Of a DNA stretch of 64,000 nt, positions 9,362-17,489 are shown in pieces. Every line of letters starts with the position of its first letter. Positions within the stretch are counted from its first letter, which is position 1. The translations under genes and the position numbers were made by a program. The DNA comes from CAZICM01 sp964537685 (GTDB taxonomy: Bacteria > Myxococcota_A > Polyangia > Polyangiales > Polyangiaceae), in the NCBI GenBank assembly GCA_964537685.1, contig CAZICM010000030.1, positions 49,378-113,377 of the forward strand, read 5' to 3'. The notes beneath the pieces are model-generated. The model saw only the letters and a list, made by a program, of their open reading frames with translations. It had not been told where the DNA came from and ran no database searches.

Positions 9362-9943
9362 ATGCAATTCTTCCGCCTCAACACCATGCCCCTCGTCGAA
9401 AGCGACTTCTGCATCATCGGCAGCCCCGTCGACAACGCCGATGAATTCGACTTCAAGCTTTCCCTCGGTATCAGTGCCCTCGCCGATCAAGAAGAGGAAA
9501 TCGGCCTCCATATGTCCGATATGCTTCCCGAATCTATCCAAATCCCTTCCCTCGTCGCCAATACCCTAAGCTATTTTATCGCCTCCTCCCAAGTCAAACA
9601 CATTATCGCTTCCCTTAACGTCGACCCCATCGAATACTTTCCCGTCGTTATCTATAACCATAAGCGCCGCGTCGCCAGCCGCGACTATTTTATTATCAAT
9701 CCCATCGGCGCCTTCGATTGCCTTGAATTAGTGGCTTCCACCATCACTTGGGTCGAGGGCGAGGCCGCCGTTATCGATGAATATGTGCTCGATCCCGATA
9801 AAATAAAAAAGGCCCCCGATCTCTTCCGCATTCCCGAAGATCCTAGGGCTTATGTCATGAGCGGCCTGTTGGTCAAAGCCTTAGCCGAAGCCAAACCCGC
9901 TCTCACCAATGTCTTTCTCCACTCCATGAAAATCCATACCTAA
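9362..9943 (+). CDS. Imm11 (MXAN_0049-type) immunity protein
   Basis: This 193-residue protein resembles the immunity domain named after Myxococcus MXAN_0049 (Imm11, formerly DUF1629). The central pattern VDPIEYFPVVIYNHKR followed by SRDYFIINPIGAFDCLE is characteristic, as is the later DLFRIPEDP segment. Such proteins bind and neutralise a toxin encoded beside them. It begins 6 bases after the AHH nuclease stop, so I infer that it protects the producer from that nuclease. There is no strong Shine-Dalgarno sequence, so translation is probably coupled. No signal peptide or membrane helix is visible, which fits a cytoplasmic antitoxin to a nuclease. Confidence 0.82.
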   Translation: MQFFRLNTMPLVESDFCIIGSPVDNADEFDFKLSLGISALADQEEEIGLHMSDMLPESIQIPSLVANTLSYFIASSQVKHIIASLNVDPIEYFPVVIYNHKRRVASRDYFIINPIGAFDCLELVASTITWVEGEAAVIDEYVLDPDKIKKAPDLFRIPEDPRAYVMSGLLVKALAEAKPALTNVFLHSMKIHT

Positions 9944-9958
9944 ACTCAGGCATTTACA

Positions 9959-10768
9959 ATGAATTTTATTTATACCCCTCTTGCCGTCCGGGCCGCCGCT
10001 TTTGAAATCGCCGAGGTCTTTGAAGATATCGCCGATGCGCCCCTCCAGTTTAGAACCGCTCTCTATGTCTGTTCACGCTATCGCCGCGCTGCCGCCGGTA
10101 TGCTGCTCCTCGGCGGGAATCCCGCTCTTTTCTTTCAAAATCTCTTTCATAGCTCCCGGTGTTTTGCTTCGTCCCTGGAGGCTTTGCCCGATGATTCAAA
10201 ATCTACGTCCAAATTCGAGCCTTTTTTTGATGCCATCGCCGCCGGCGATGAGGAAGGCGCTCTTCAAATTGCCCGCTTGTCCCGCTCAACTTGGAATGAA
10301 ACCGCCGAGTATGAGGACGATTTTTTATATATGCTTTCGCTGATGCACTATTTCTGTCTGCGTTCGCCCGCCGAACAGGTTCAACAGTTTTTAGAACGCT
10401 ATGAGCAGGTCCTCGATGGAGCCGCCGATGTCCGCTTTGATCTCGCAAAAGCGCTGATCTACCGCGATCAAGATGCGTTTAACGATGCTGTCGATCGCTT
10501 TATCCTCGGACGCCGTAAGCATATCGAAAAACAGCGTTCCACCGATATGCTCGATCTCGATGAGGCCGCAACCATTGTCCATATCTCAACCGAGCTTCTC
10601 GCTTTGCTGGCTCTCGCCGATAAATCTGGGCTCAGCACCAAGCCCGATTATGAATTCGCTCCTTCTCTCGCTAGGCTTTCCCGATCCAATCAGCGCTTTC
10701 CCGATCCCACCGCGTGGCGTAGGCTAAGCTCTCCCAGCGATGTGTTCTCGCTCTTCGATGAAGAATAA
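9959..10768 (+). CDS. Imm49-like immunity protein
   Basis: The 269-residue product is predicted all-helical and cytoplasmic. Its pattern fits the Imm49 family of immunity proteins: an N-terminal helical segment, a central LYMLSLMHYFCL helix pair, then RFDLAKALIYRDQDAFNDAVDRF and a C-terminal ELLALLALADKSGL. It lies 15 bases after the Imm11-type gene and just before a ketosynthase-fold gene. It may be a second antidote for the AHH nuclease or an orphan antidote against toxins of other strains; the sequence does not decide this. Family assignment is by pattern only. Confidence 0.65.
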   Translation: MNFIYTPLAVRAAAFEIAEVFEDIADAPLQFRTALYVCSRYRRAAAGMLLLGGNPALFFQNLFHSSRCFASSLEALPDDSKSTSKFEPFFDAIAAGDEEGALQIARLSRSTWNETAEYEDDFLYMLSLMHYFCLRSPAEQVQQFLERYEQVLDGAADVRFDLAKALIYRDQDAFNDAVDRFILGRRKHIEKQRSTDMLDLDEAATIVHISTELLALLALADKSGLSTKPDYEFAPSLARLSRSNQRFPDPTAWRRLSSPSDVFSLFDEE

Positions 10769-10774
10769 CCAGCT

Positions 10775-11887
10775 ATGAAGCTCGACCTCGCTATCACGGG
10801 TATGGGGATATGCTCTACGCTTGGTTTTCAGGCGGATCGGGTGTGCGCCGCGCTGTTCGCCGGTCTGGAGCGCCCCGTGACTTTGCCAGGTACCGAGGTG
10901 GATGATCCCACCGAAATCGTCGCTACGGCCGTGGGGCACCGAATCGAGGGCTTTAGTGATGGTTTTATTCAAACCGGCCGCTGGATTCGGCTCGCCGAGC
11001 AGTGCCTCGCAGGCTTTGCTGAATCTTTGAATATCGATAGAGAAAAAGCCGCTCCCATCTGGACGCGAACCGCTGTCCTTCCTTCCGTGCCTTATGCCTT
11101 CGATGAACACAGGCTCGATTGGTCGGCCGATCAAGCCTTGGATGTCGCTTCAGAGAGTTTTATGGGCGTTTTACAAGGCGTTTCCGGCTTTCCTTTTCAA
11201 TTCGAACCATCTTATGTGCGCTTTGGGCATGCAGGCGTCTGCTCTGCCTTGGAACAGGCCCATGCTCTGCTCGCTAGTGCCCGCTTCGATCGGGTGATCG
11301 TGTTGGGGGTGGATTCTTATGTCGAGTTGCTGAGCCTGCTTTCGATCTCGGAGTCAGGCCGTATAAAAACGCCGGGAAATCCCATTGGTTTGGTGCCCGG
11401 TGAGGCGTGTGCCTGTTTTTCCGTCGAGCGAATTTCTCATGCGGCGCGTTCCACCGGAGCGGGGGCTGTTCGGGTGTTGGCCGCCAATTGCCGTTATGAT
11501 TCCTCTGCATTGACGCCCATTTACGACGATCCTCCTCCAAGCATCGCCGAAAATCTACGGCAAGTTGTCCAGCAAACCTTGGATGAAGGATGCGGTGGGG
11601 CTCCGTTTCGCGGTGAGGTGGTGCTCGATCAGAATGGCGAAACCTGGAAGGCCAATGCTTGGGGGAATGCCTATGCCCGTTTATGTCAATTGCCGGGTTT
11701 TCGCCCGTCTCGCTTGATTGTTCCGGCGAGTTCCGTTGGGGAAACGGGTGCGGCGAGCGCCGCGCTGGGGGTGTGTCTGGCTGCCCATGTATTTGCCCGG
11801 GGATTTGCAAAAGAAAATAAGATGCTCATCGTTTCCATCGCCGAAAATGGCGATGTGGGGGCGATATTGGTGGGTACATCCCCCTAG
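10775..11887 (+). CDS. ketosynthase (thiolase-fold) homologue without catalytic His pair, T6SS-linked
   Basis: This 370-residue protein has the overall layout of beta-ketoacyl-ACP synthases: an N-terminal ITGMGICSTLG strand, a nucleophile region GHAGVCSALEQA, then VIVLGVDSY. The Cys aligns with the KAS nucleophile. The usual HGTGT histidine is replaced by the motif DQNGETWKANAWG, and the usual GH histidine by SSVGETGAASAA, so normal condensing activity is unlikely. It ends the plus-strand T6SS run and its stop overlaps the stop of the convergent DUF2169 gene. A relative lies at 20443-21492. Such proteins sit beside DUF2169 genes in several T6SS loci; a scaffold or effector-loading role is inference. 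Confidence 0.75.
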   Translation: MKLDLAITGMGICSTLGFQADRVCAALFAGLERPVTLPGTEVDDPTEIVATAVGHRIEGFSDGFIQTGRWIRLAEQCLAGFAESLNIDREKAAPIWTRTAVLPSVPYAFDEHRLDWSADQALDVASESFMGVLQGVSGFPFQFEPSYVRFGHAGVCSALEQAHALLASARFDRVIVLGVDSYVELLSLLSISESGRIKTPGNPIGLVPGEACACFSVERISHAARSTGAGAVRVLAANCRYDSSALTPIYDDPPPSIAENLRQVVQQTLDEGCGGAPFRGEVVLDQNGETWKANAWGNAYARLCQLPGFRPSRLIVPASSVGETGAASAALGVCLAAHVFARGFAKENKMLIVSIAENGDVGAILVGTSP

Positions 11888-13380
11888 TTCCTCATCAGTG
11901 CCAAGAAAATTTCCCCCAAGCTCATCTTATCGGTTGTTTCCAATGCCTCAGATGGCTTGATTTCTCCGCCCGCCGACAGCTCCGGCTTCGGGACTTCAGC
12001 CTTGATTTCCTCAACCGATTCTCGCTCCTTTGCATCGTCACTCCCCTCCCCTTGTTCTTTTGCTTGAACCGCCGGCTCTTCCGCTTGCACCGCACCCGCA
12101 GATTCCCCTGCCTCCACAAAAGGCAAACCCGCAAGCGAGTGAACAGGCGCTTCTTGGGTCTCCTTTCCCTGAGATTGTCCCATAAATGGCATCGCCGGAC
12201 GCTCCGCCAACGTTTGCGCTTCATCTTGGGACAATGTCCTGGTTCGCGCCAAGGGCGGCTCATCTTCCTCCCGATCCACGACTGTTGGAAGGGGCGGCGC
12301 CGCGGGAATCAGGTCCGCTTTGCGAACTGGAATTACAAAAGGTCCCCGGGGCGGAGGTAGCGTGGACGGTATTTTTGTCTCATGGGCTTCTGGATGAGGA
12401 GGTGCTGGGGGAGAGACATGAGCGGACAGCTTCTGAAGCTCGGCTACGTTTATGATCATCCGGTTTTCTAAGGGATTTTCCGATTCAACTTCAATCTCTC
12501 CGGGCGGCGGAAGCGGCTTGGGAGGTATACTCTCGTGAATGGGCATCGTCCATTCCAAAGGCTGACCGGGCAACTCCACCCCTCCCATCACCCATAAACT
12601 CCGTAGAAGTGCTTGAGAAGACACCGGAAAATAACCTCGCCATAATAGCGAAATCACCCGGCGATCGGTGTCAATCTGCAGAGAATCCAAGCCCATTCGC
12701 AGGGGATGTCCATGAGCCAGCCCCGCACTCCGGCCATAGACTTTGGCCGCTCCTACGGCTCCACATAGCCTTGTTTTTAGACAATTTGTTTCTGAAAATA
12801 TGTTTTGGAGAAGAAGCCATTCATCCCCCCGAAGCGGGGGCAAGCGCTGATCGAGTGGTGATGTCTGGAAATAGGCCCAATTTAGGCTATCGGGCAAGTC
12901 CAGAAAGGCACCTTCATCGATTGTTTTACCTTGGGCTCCAAGAAATCGGCTTCGTACAGGCCAATGCTTAGATAAAGGTCCCCAACCTCCCAAGTAAAAG
13001 GCTTCGCTTTCATTCTCCCGCAGATCCGCGGCCAAGGGTAGATATTTTTCGTAAATCAGCGCTCCATCCCGCATCATACCCACATGCACATGCAGAGAAG
13101 CATCAGGGGGAGAGACAACACCACGCGCGTGACCCACCATCCAGAAGTCGGTCTGCGCTAAATAAGGCGCCATGTCACCCCCAGTTATAAGTCCATGCCC
13201 CTTTCGATCCGGCTGCTCGTCCACATGGAGGGGCTCGGATGCGACGCGCCGAACCGGGCCGCCGGACACCAGCGCAAACGTGGCTTTTACCACGGCGCTC
13301 ACATAGATTTGGCCCCGCTTACGCCATACCCGGGTGCCCAGCGAAGCACCGCCCAAGGCTACAACTGTCACGGGCCACAT
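11884..13380 (-). CDS. DUF2169 protein with long Pro/acidic C-terminal tail
   Basis: DUF2169 proteins are T6SS-associated and are thought to act as effector-loading factors. Residues 1 to about 270 match the family: KATFALVSGGPVR near the start, a DFWMVGHARG segment, FLGGWGPL-type segment, then WAYFQTSPLDQRLPPLRGDE. The remaining roughly 220 residues are Pro- and Glu-rich with little predicted fold, an extension the 339-residue paralogue at 17476-18495 lacks. The start ATG has a strong AAGGAGG upstream. It is the last gene of the minus-strand run. Its stop codon shares a CTAG with the stop of the convergent ketosynthase-like gene. Confidence 0.85.
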   Translation of the reverse strand: MWPVTVVALGGASLGTRVWRKRGQIYVSAVVKATFALVSGGPVRRVASEPLHVDEQPDRKGHGLITGGDMAPYLAQTDFWMVGHARGVVSPPDASLHVHVGMMRDGALIYEKYLPLAADLRENESEAFYLGGWGPLSKHWPVRSRFLGAQGKTIDEGAFLDLPDSLNWAYFQTSPLDQRLPPLRGDEWLLLQNIFSETNCLKTRLCGAVGAAKVYGRSAGLAHGHPLRMGLDSLQIDTDRRVISLLWRGYFPVSSQALLRSLWVMGGVELPGQPLEWTMPIHESIPPKPLPPPGEIEVESENPLENRMIINVAELQKLSAHVSPPAPPHPEAHETKIPSTLPPPRGPFVIPVRKADLIPAAPPLPTVVDREEDEPPLARTRTLSQDEAQTLAERPAMPFMGQSQGKETQEAPVHSLAGLPFVEAGESAGAVQAEEPAVQAKEQGEGSDDAKERESVEEIKAEVPKPELSAGGEIKPSEALETTDKMSLGEIFLALMRN

Positions 13381-13425
13381 TGTCGGTCCTCCTTATGCGC
13401 GCCAATTCGCCGTCTCGACCCGCCT

Positions 13426-14706
13426 TTAGCGAGGCGAAATCCCCTGAACCTCATTCGATGCAGGGCACCACGCCCGATAATTCCACAGCGGTCTTTCAAC
13501 ATTTGAAAAGACATGTTCTTGCCCCATAAGACAAAGTTCCATCGCCGCGGCGGCCCGGGCAGGCTGATGAGCGAGGGCCATCACCTGCGAAAGCCACTCG
13601 GAAACCATAGGTTTTCCAAGCAGATAACGCGTTCCTCTCTTCAATTTCACTTCCTCTTGCTTCCACCACATGCCAATAGAATCGGTATCGGGCCAGGGTA
13701 GGCTTTCATCAGGGTCCATCATCACATCTTCATCCTCTGGATCGTCATTTGGTCCTGATTCAAAGCCCTCGGGCGCATCCGTGGCCATATTTTCACCGCG
13801 AATATCGAGCCCTGAAATCATCGACAGGGCAAATCCAGCCCTGCGGGCCAGCTCTGGCCTGCGCAAACAACTCAAAAGCCATGGACCCAAGGAAGGATCA
13901 CCCAGCGCCGCCGCACCCGAAAGCGCCGCCCTTTCGCTTCCAGACCTTTGAATCAGCGTTTGGAGCCATTCATGCGCCTGCCCTGCCTTCATATGCCTCA
14001 CCGCCGCGGCACAAGCCTTTTCCGCAAAGGGCGAGTCACTCAAGGCCAATTCACGCAAATGGCCGACGGCGTCTTCATCGCCCAGCATGGCCCCCGAATG
14101 CGCCGACCAAAAGCGGCATTCCAGCTCATCGGCCGCATAATGAGCACGCAGGGGAATTCTTAGGTCTCGACGAAGTAACTCCCCCACAGCTTCCATGGCC
14201 CTTGCCCTTAAGCGGATATCGGACGACTCAATCGCATAGGCAAGCATCTCCCCGGGGTCGCGGCGATGCTGGGCGCAGGCGCTAATCCCCACATAGAGAA
14301 GCGGGGGCGGACATCGCTGCGACAAAAGCCCTCGCAAAAGCGGTTTCACGCGCTCAAACGATAGCCACGCAAGCCCGCCCGCAATACCTACCGAAAGTCG
14401 GGCATCGGCTCCGGCGATATCCAAAACCGAGGCAAAACCTTCGAGATCCTCGCGATCGGCGGCCATGGCCGAGGCGGCGAAAACCTCTCCCGCGCCCGCT
14501 TCGGAAAGGGCCGCCAGGCATACCTCCCATCCGGCGGATCCTAATAGTCTAAGCCCATCGAGATGTGCCTCGACCCGCTCATCCAGCTCGGCCAAGCTAT
14601 GGGTGTCATAGAGCGGATCGCGCACGGCCCGCATACGCTGCGTCCATAGAAACGCAGCTTCTCCAGCGTGAATCTCGCATAGCTCTTCATCCAGGCTCTG
14701 CACCAT
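13426..14706 (-). CDS. TIGR02270-family HEAT-repeat protein, T6SS-associated
   Basis: This 426-residue cytoplasmic protein matches the TIGR02270 family, found in myxobacterial and other T6SS loci. The N-terminus (EIHAGEAAFLWTQR) and the run of alpha-helical HEAT-like repeats from about residue 60 to 300 are typical. Repeat-like segments include LRARAMEAVGELLRRDL and AALSGAAALGDPSLGPWLL. A C-terminal portion contains an acidic DDPEDEDVMMDPDE stretch and then a conserved W-rich region (MWWKQEEVKLKRGTRYLLGKP). It lies 45 bases upstream of the DUF2169 gene in the same run. The molecular role is unknown; HEAT arrays suggest a protein-binding scaffold. Confidence 0.82.
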   Translation of the reverse strand: MVQSLDEELCEIHAGEAAFLWTQRMRAVRDPLYDTHSLAELDERVEAHLDGLRLLGSAGWEVCLAALSEAGAGEVFAASAMAADREDLEGFASVLDIAGADARLSVGIAGGLAWLSFERVKPLLRGLLSQRCPPPLLYVGISACAQHRRDPGEMLAYAIESSDIRLRARAMEAVGELLRRDLRIPLRAHYAADELECRFWSAHSGAMLGDEDAVGHLRELALSDSPFAEKACAAAVRHMKAGQAHEWLQTLIQRSGSERAALSGAAALGDPSLGPWLLSCLRRPELARRAGFALSMISGLDIRGENMATDAPEGFESGPNDDPEDEDVMMDPDESLPWPDTDSIGMWWKQEEVKLKRGTRYLLGKPMVSEWLSQVMALAHQPARAAAAMELCLMGQEHVFSNVERPLWNYRAWCPASNEVQGISPR

Positions 14707-14731
14707 GCAGCTTTCTCCAAAGATATGCCGC

Positions 14732-15301
14732 CTAATTAATCTCCACCGAGCCGCCCTGTATCCGGTTTACACCGGAAGAACGGCTAAGCACATAAGCACC
14801 GCGTATCAATATTTTACCCGCGCGCGTCAGCGTAATGCTTGCCTGCCCGCACTGGAGAACGATTTCTTTGTCGGCCGCCAAAACCAGCCTCTCCCCATCT
14901 ACGGCTGCGCACCGTTCGGCATACGCGGCGCCTCCTATAGCGGCTTTTGGCTCGCTCTGATATAAAAAACCCATGACGACAGGCTTTTGCGTATTGCCTC
15001 CCTCAAAGAGCAGCGCGGCCCGCTTTCCGATATCGGAAGCACCATAGCTGCAAAAGGCCCGCGCCTGCAGGGGTTCGGCATGCTCAAAGCCTTCGAGGCG
15101 AATGCCAAGCAGGCCGCCGGCATTTATTTCCGTAACAATACCAAGAACAATTCCATCAATACGGTCGGGAAGAATTGGGTTTTCATTTAATCGATCTTGA
15201 GAGGCTTTCAGGACCAATTCAACCAAATTTTCGGTCAATTCGCCTTCCTCGAGAAGCTCCTCCTCGGCAATATCCTTCTGCGGCTCGTCCGGCTTATTCA
15301 T
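14732..15301 (-). CDS. DUF6484-domain T6SS accessory protein
   Basis: The 189-residue product has an acidic N-terminal tail (residues 1-45) and then a beta-rich DUF6484 domain: DGIVLGIVTEINAGGLLGI, then PVVMGFLYQ. The second half, DGERLVLAADKEIVLQCGQASITL, resembles the terminal strands of VgrG spikes (compare QLSIQCGDAQVVIEKNG in the VgrG next door). It begins 2 bases from the vgrG stop. DUF6484 proteins occur next to vgrG genes and may associate with the spike; this is family knowledge plus context, not shown here. Confidence 0.8.
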   Translation of the reverse strand: MNKPDEPQKDIAEEELLEEGELTENLVELVLKASQDRLNENPILPDRIDGIVLGIVTEINAGGLLGIRLEGFEHAEPLQARAFCSYGASDIGKRAALLFEGGNTQKPVVMGFLYQSEPKAAIGGAAYAERCAAVDGERLVLAADKEIVLQCGQASITLTRAGKILIRGAYVLSRSSGVNRIQGGSVEIN

Positions 15302-15302
15302 G

Positions 15303-17489
15303 TTAATTAATCCCCACCTGGCTGCCCTTCACCACAACCTTGCCCGATGCTTCCAGCTTGACGGCGCCCTCGCTTTTTACATTGAGCTTCTTTCCCTCAA
15401 CTTGAATCGGGCCCTCGCCCTTCACGACAATCTTCTTTCCTTTCACACTGATATTACCATTCTTTTCAATCACAACCTGAGCATCGCCGCATTGAATCGA
15501 AAGCTGCTTGCCCACAATGATGGTCTTCTTCTCGGCAATATCTTCCTTGGCATCTTTGCCAACCTTCGTTTCTAAATTTTTTCCAACCGTCACCACTTCA
15601 TTCTGCGCGACTTTTAAGGCTTTGCTTCCGCCAACCGTTTCCGCGCTAGATCCGCCCACGGTTTCGGTTTTACCCGCGCCCACCGCTATGGTTTGAGCCG
15701 CGCCCACCGTTATGGTCTGAGCCGCGCCCACCGTTATGGTTTGATCCGTGCCTATGGTAGATACCTGGTCCGCGCCCACCGTCTCGGTATGATTAGATCC
15801 CACGCTGACGGTCTTATCGCCGCCCACGCTCAGCGATTCGTTTCCATTGATTTGTTCATCATGATCGCCGCCTACATCGATATGCTTGTTGGCCCCGATG
15901 GATTCGCTCTGGTCGTTGTCCACGCGCTTTTGCCGGTCATGCTTTACGAGCAGGGACTCATCGTGGCCAATGGTTTGATCCTTATCGTTCTCTATAAAAA
16001 TCGTCCAGTCCTTCTGGCCGTGAATATAGATCTCTTCCGAGCCGGCCTTATCCTCAAAACGTATCTCGTTAAAACCTCCGCCCCCAATGGAGCTATTCGA
16101 TTTAAGCGTGCTACGGGTCTTGTCCCCGGGAAGCGAATACGGTGGCACATTCGCTCCATGATAGACAGCTCCCACGACCAGCGGCTGATCGGGATTGCCT
16201 TCAAGGAATTCGACAACAACCTCCTGGCCAATCCGCGGAATAAACAGGCCGCCCCATCCCGGCCCCGCCCACATTTGAGCAACCCGTATCCAGCACGAGC
16301 TATTCTCATTCTTTTTCCCAAGGCGATCCCAATGAAACTGAACCTTGATCCGCCCATGTTCATCGGTATGAATTTCCTCGCCGCCCGGACCAACAACGAT
16401 AGCCGTTTGAATACCCGAAATAAGCGGCTTCCGCGTGGCTGGAAGCGGCCTGAACGGGATATCGGATGGGATAACCCAAAAGCGGTTCGCATAGGGAGCC
16501 GTGGATTCGCCTCCCTCCGATTCAAAACTCGGCTCAAAGCCCCGGTGTTCCACCCGCGTCAATACATATTCACGGTTGAATTCCTCGCGCGCGTGATCGC
16601 TCAGCGAAAACTTCGCGCCCGCCACAAAACGGGGACATGCGCTCTCACCCTCGGCCGTTTTCCGCGTGACCTGAAAGGCTTCAAGCCTTATTGCAGAAAG
16701 GCTCGAAGCCGCGCCCGGCGTATCGTATTCACCGGGATAATCATAGATCTCTAAATCGTCATCCATATCGGCCTGGGAATCGCCGTCGAGCGAAAGGCTG
16801 GGCTTTTTAAAGTTGTAATCGCGCAGGCTGACTTTGCCCGGCCTAACCCGCTCGGAATAGCGGAACCGCGATACATGCTCATCCTTTACCAGCGCGCCGG
16901 TGGGCGGATGGAATACAAGCGAAGGATCTCCCGCGATAGGCGAATGAGCGGACGGGCCGTCGGCGATAACGAGCAGATGCGCCGAGTCCGAATGCTCGAA
17001 GAAGTACATGATACCTTCCTCTTCCATCAGGCGCGAAATAAAAGCCCAATCCGATTCCCGGTATTGAACGCAATATTCCCGCGCCGTATATGAAGCGCCG
17101 AGGCTCTTTTGGACGGCTTTGCCCTGAATACCCGCGCCCGATAGGACTTGATCGATAATATCCGGGACGCTGAGGTTTTGAAAGATCCGGCAATTTTTCC
17201 GATAGAGAAGGCGAAAGGCATCGGGCACCACAACCGCCCTGTAGGCCGTTAGTCTTTTGCCTTCCTCGCGCTGCTCGAATTCGGCGATCATACCATGCAC
17301 ATAGCGGGGCTCATCCCCGGCGTGAATCATCAGGACGGCGGATTTTCCAATGACATCTTGAAAAGCGATATCGCGCTCGGGGCATACAAAGAGAACCGAG
17401 AACTCAAACAGCTCCGATATACCCTCCCGGCCCTCAAAGCGAATAACGCGGGTTTCATTCGGTATGCCATCGATTTTAAACGTGTGCAT
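15303..17489 (-). CDS. vgrG: VgrG T6SS spike protein
   Basis: This complete VgrG has 728 residues and would form the trimeric needle of the T6SS tube. The gp27-like part spans about residues 1-350. The gp5 OB-fold follows at about 365-445 with HTDEHGRIKVQFHWDR and GWGGLFIPRIGQEVVVEFLEG. From about 535 to 690 come gp5-type octapeptide repeats (for example ITVGAAQT twice, then IAVGAGKT) that build the beta-helix. No extra enzymatic domain is fused. The start overlaps the upstream DUF2169 gene by 14 bases, and DUF6484 follows. It is nearly colinear with the partial VgrG at 1-2099, so the two probably arose by duplication. Confidence 0.97.
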   Translation of the reverse strand: MHTFKIDGIPNETRVIRFEGREGISELFEFSVLFVCPERDIAFQDVIGKSAVLMIHAGDEPRYVHGMIAEFEQREEGKRLTAYRAVVVPDAFRLLYRKNCRIFQNLSVPDIIDQVLSGAGIQGKAVQKSLGASYTAREYCVQYRESDWAFISRLMEEEGIMYFFEHSDSAHLLVIADGPSAHSPIAGDPSLVFHPPTGALVKDEHVSRFRYSERVRPGKVSLRDYNFKKPSLSLDGDSQADMDDDLEIYDYPGEYDTPGAASSLSAIRLEAFQVTRKTAEGESACPRFVAGAKFSLSDHAREEFNREYVLTRVEHRGFEPSFESEGGESTAPYANRFWVIPSDIPFRPLPATRKPLISGIQTAIVVGPGGEEIHTDEHGRIKVQFHWDRLGKKNENSSCWIRVAQMWAGPGWGGLFIPRIGQEVVVEFLEGNPDQPLVVGAVYHGANVPPYSLPGDKTRSTLKSNSSIGGGGFNEIRFEDKAGSEEIYIHGQKDWTIFIENDKDQTIGHDESLLVKHDRQKRVDNDQSESIGANKHIDVGGDHDEQINGNESLSVGGDKTVSVGSNHTETVGADQVSTIGTDQTITVGAAQTITVGAAQTIAVGAGKTETVGGSSAETVGGSKALKVAQNEVVTVGKNLETKVGKDAKEDIAEKKTIIVGKQLSIQCGDAQVVIEKNGNISVKGKKIVVKGEGPIQVEGKKLNVKSEGAVKLEASGKVVVKGSQVGIN
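15676..15745. repeat. 24-bp tandem repeats in vgrG beta-helix segment
   Basis: Three 24-base units beginning CGCCCACCG start at about 15677, 15701 and 15725 and differ by only a few bases. They encode the eight-residue gp5-type repeat (ITVGAAQT and variants). Similar but more diverged units flank them. The near-identity of adjacent units allows slippage, which would lengthen or shorten the spike. Confidence 0.75.

Noticed and set aside
15693..16754. Long plus-strand open frame opposite vgrG
   Set aside because: It lies antisense to a complete, motif-confirmed VgrG and its sequence is the Arg/His-rich shadow of the gp5 repeats, with no recognisable domain.
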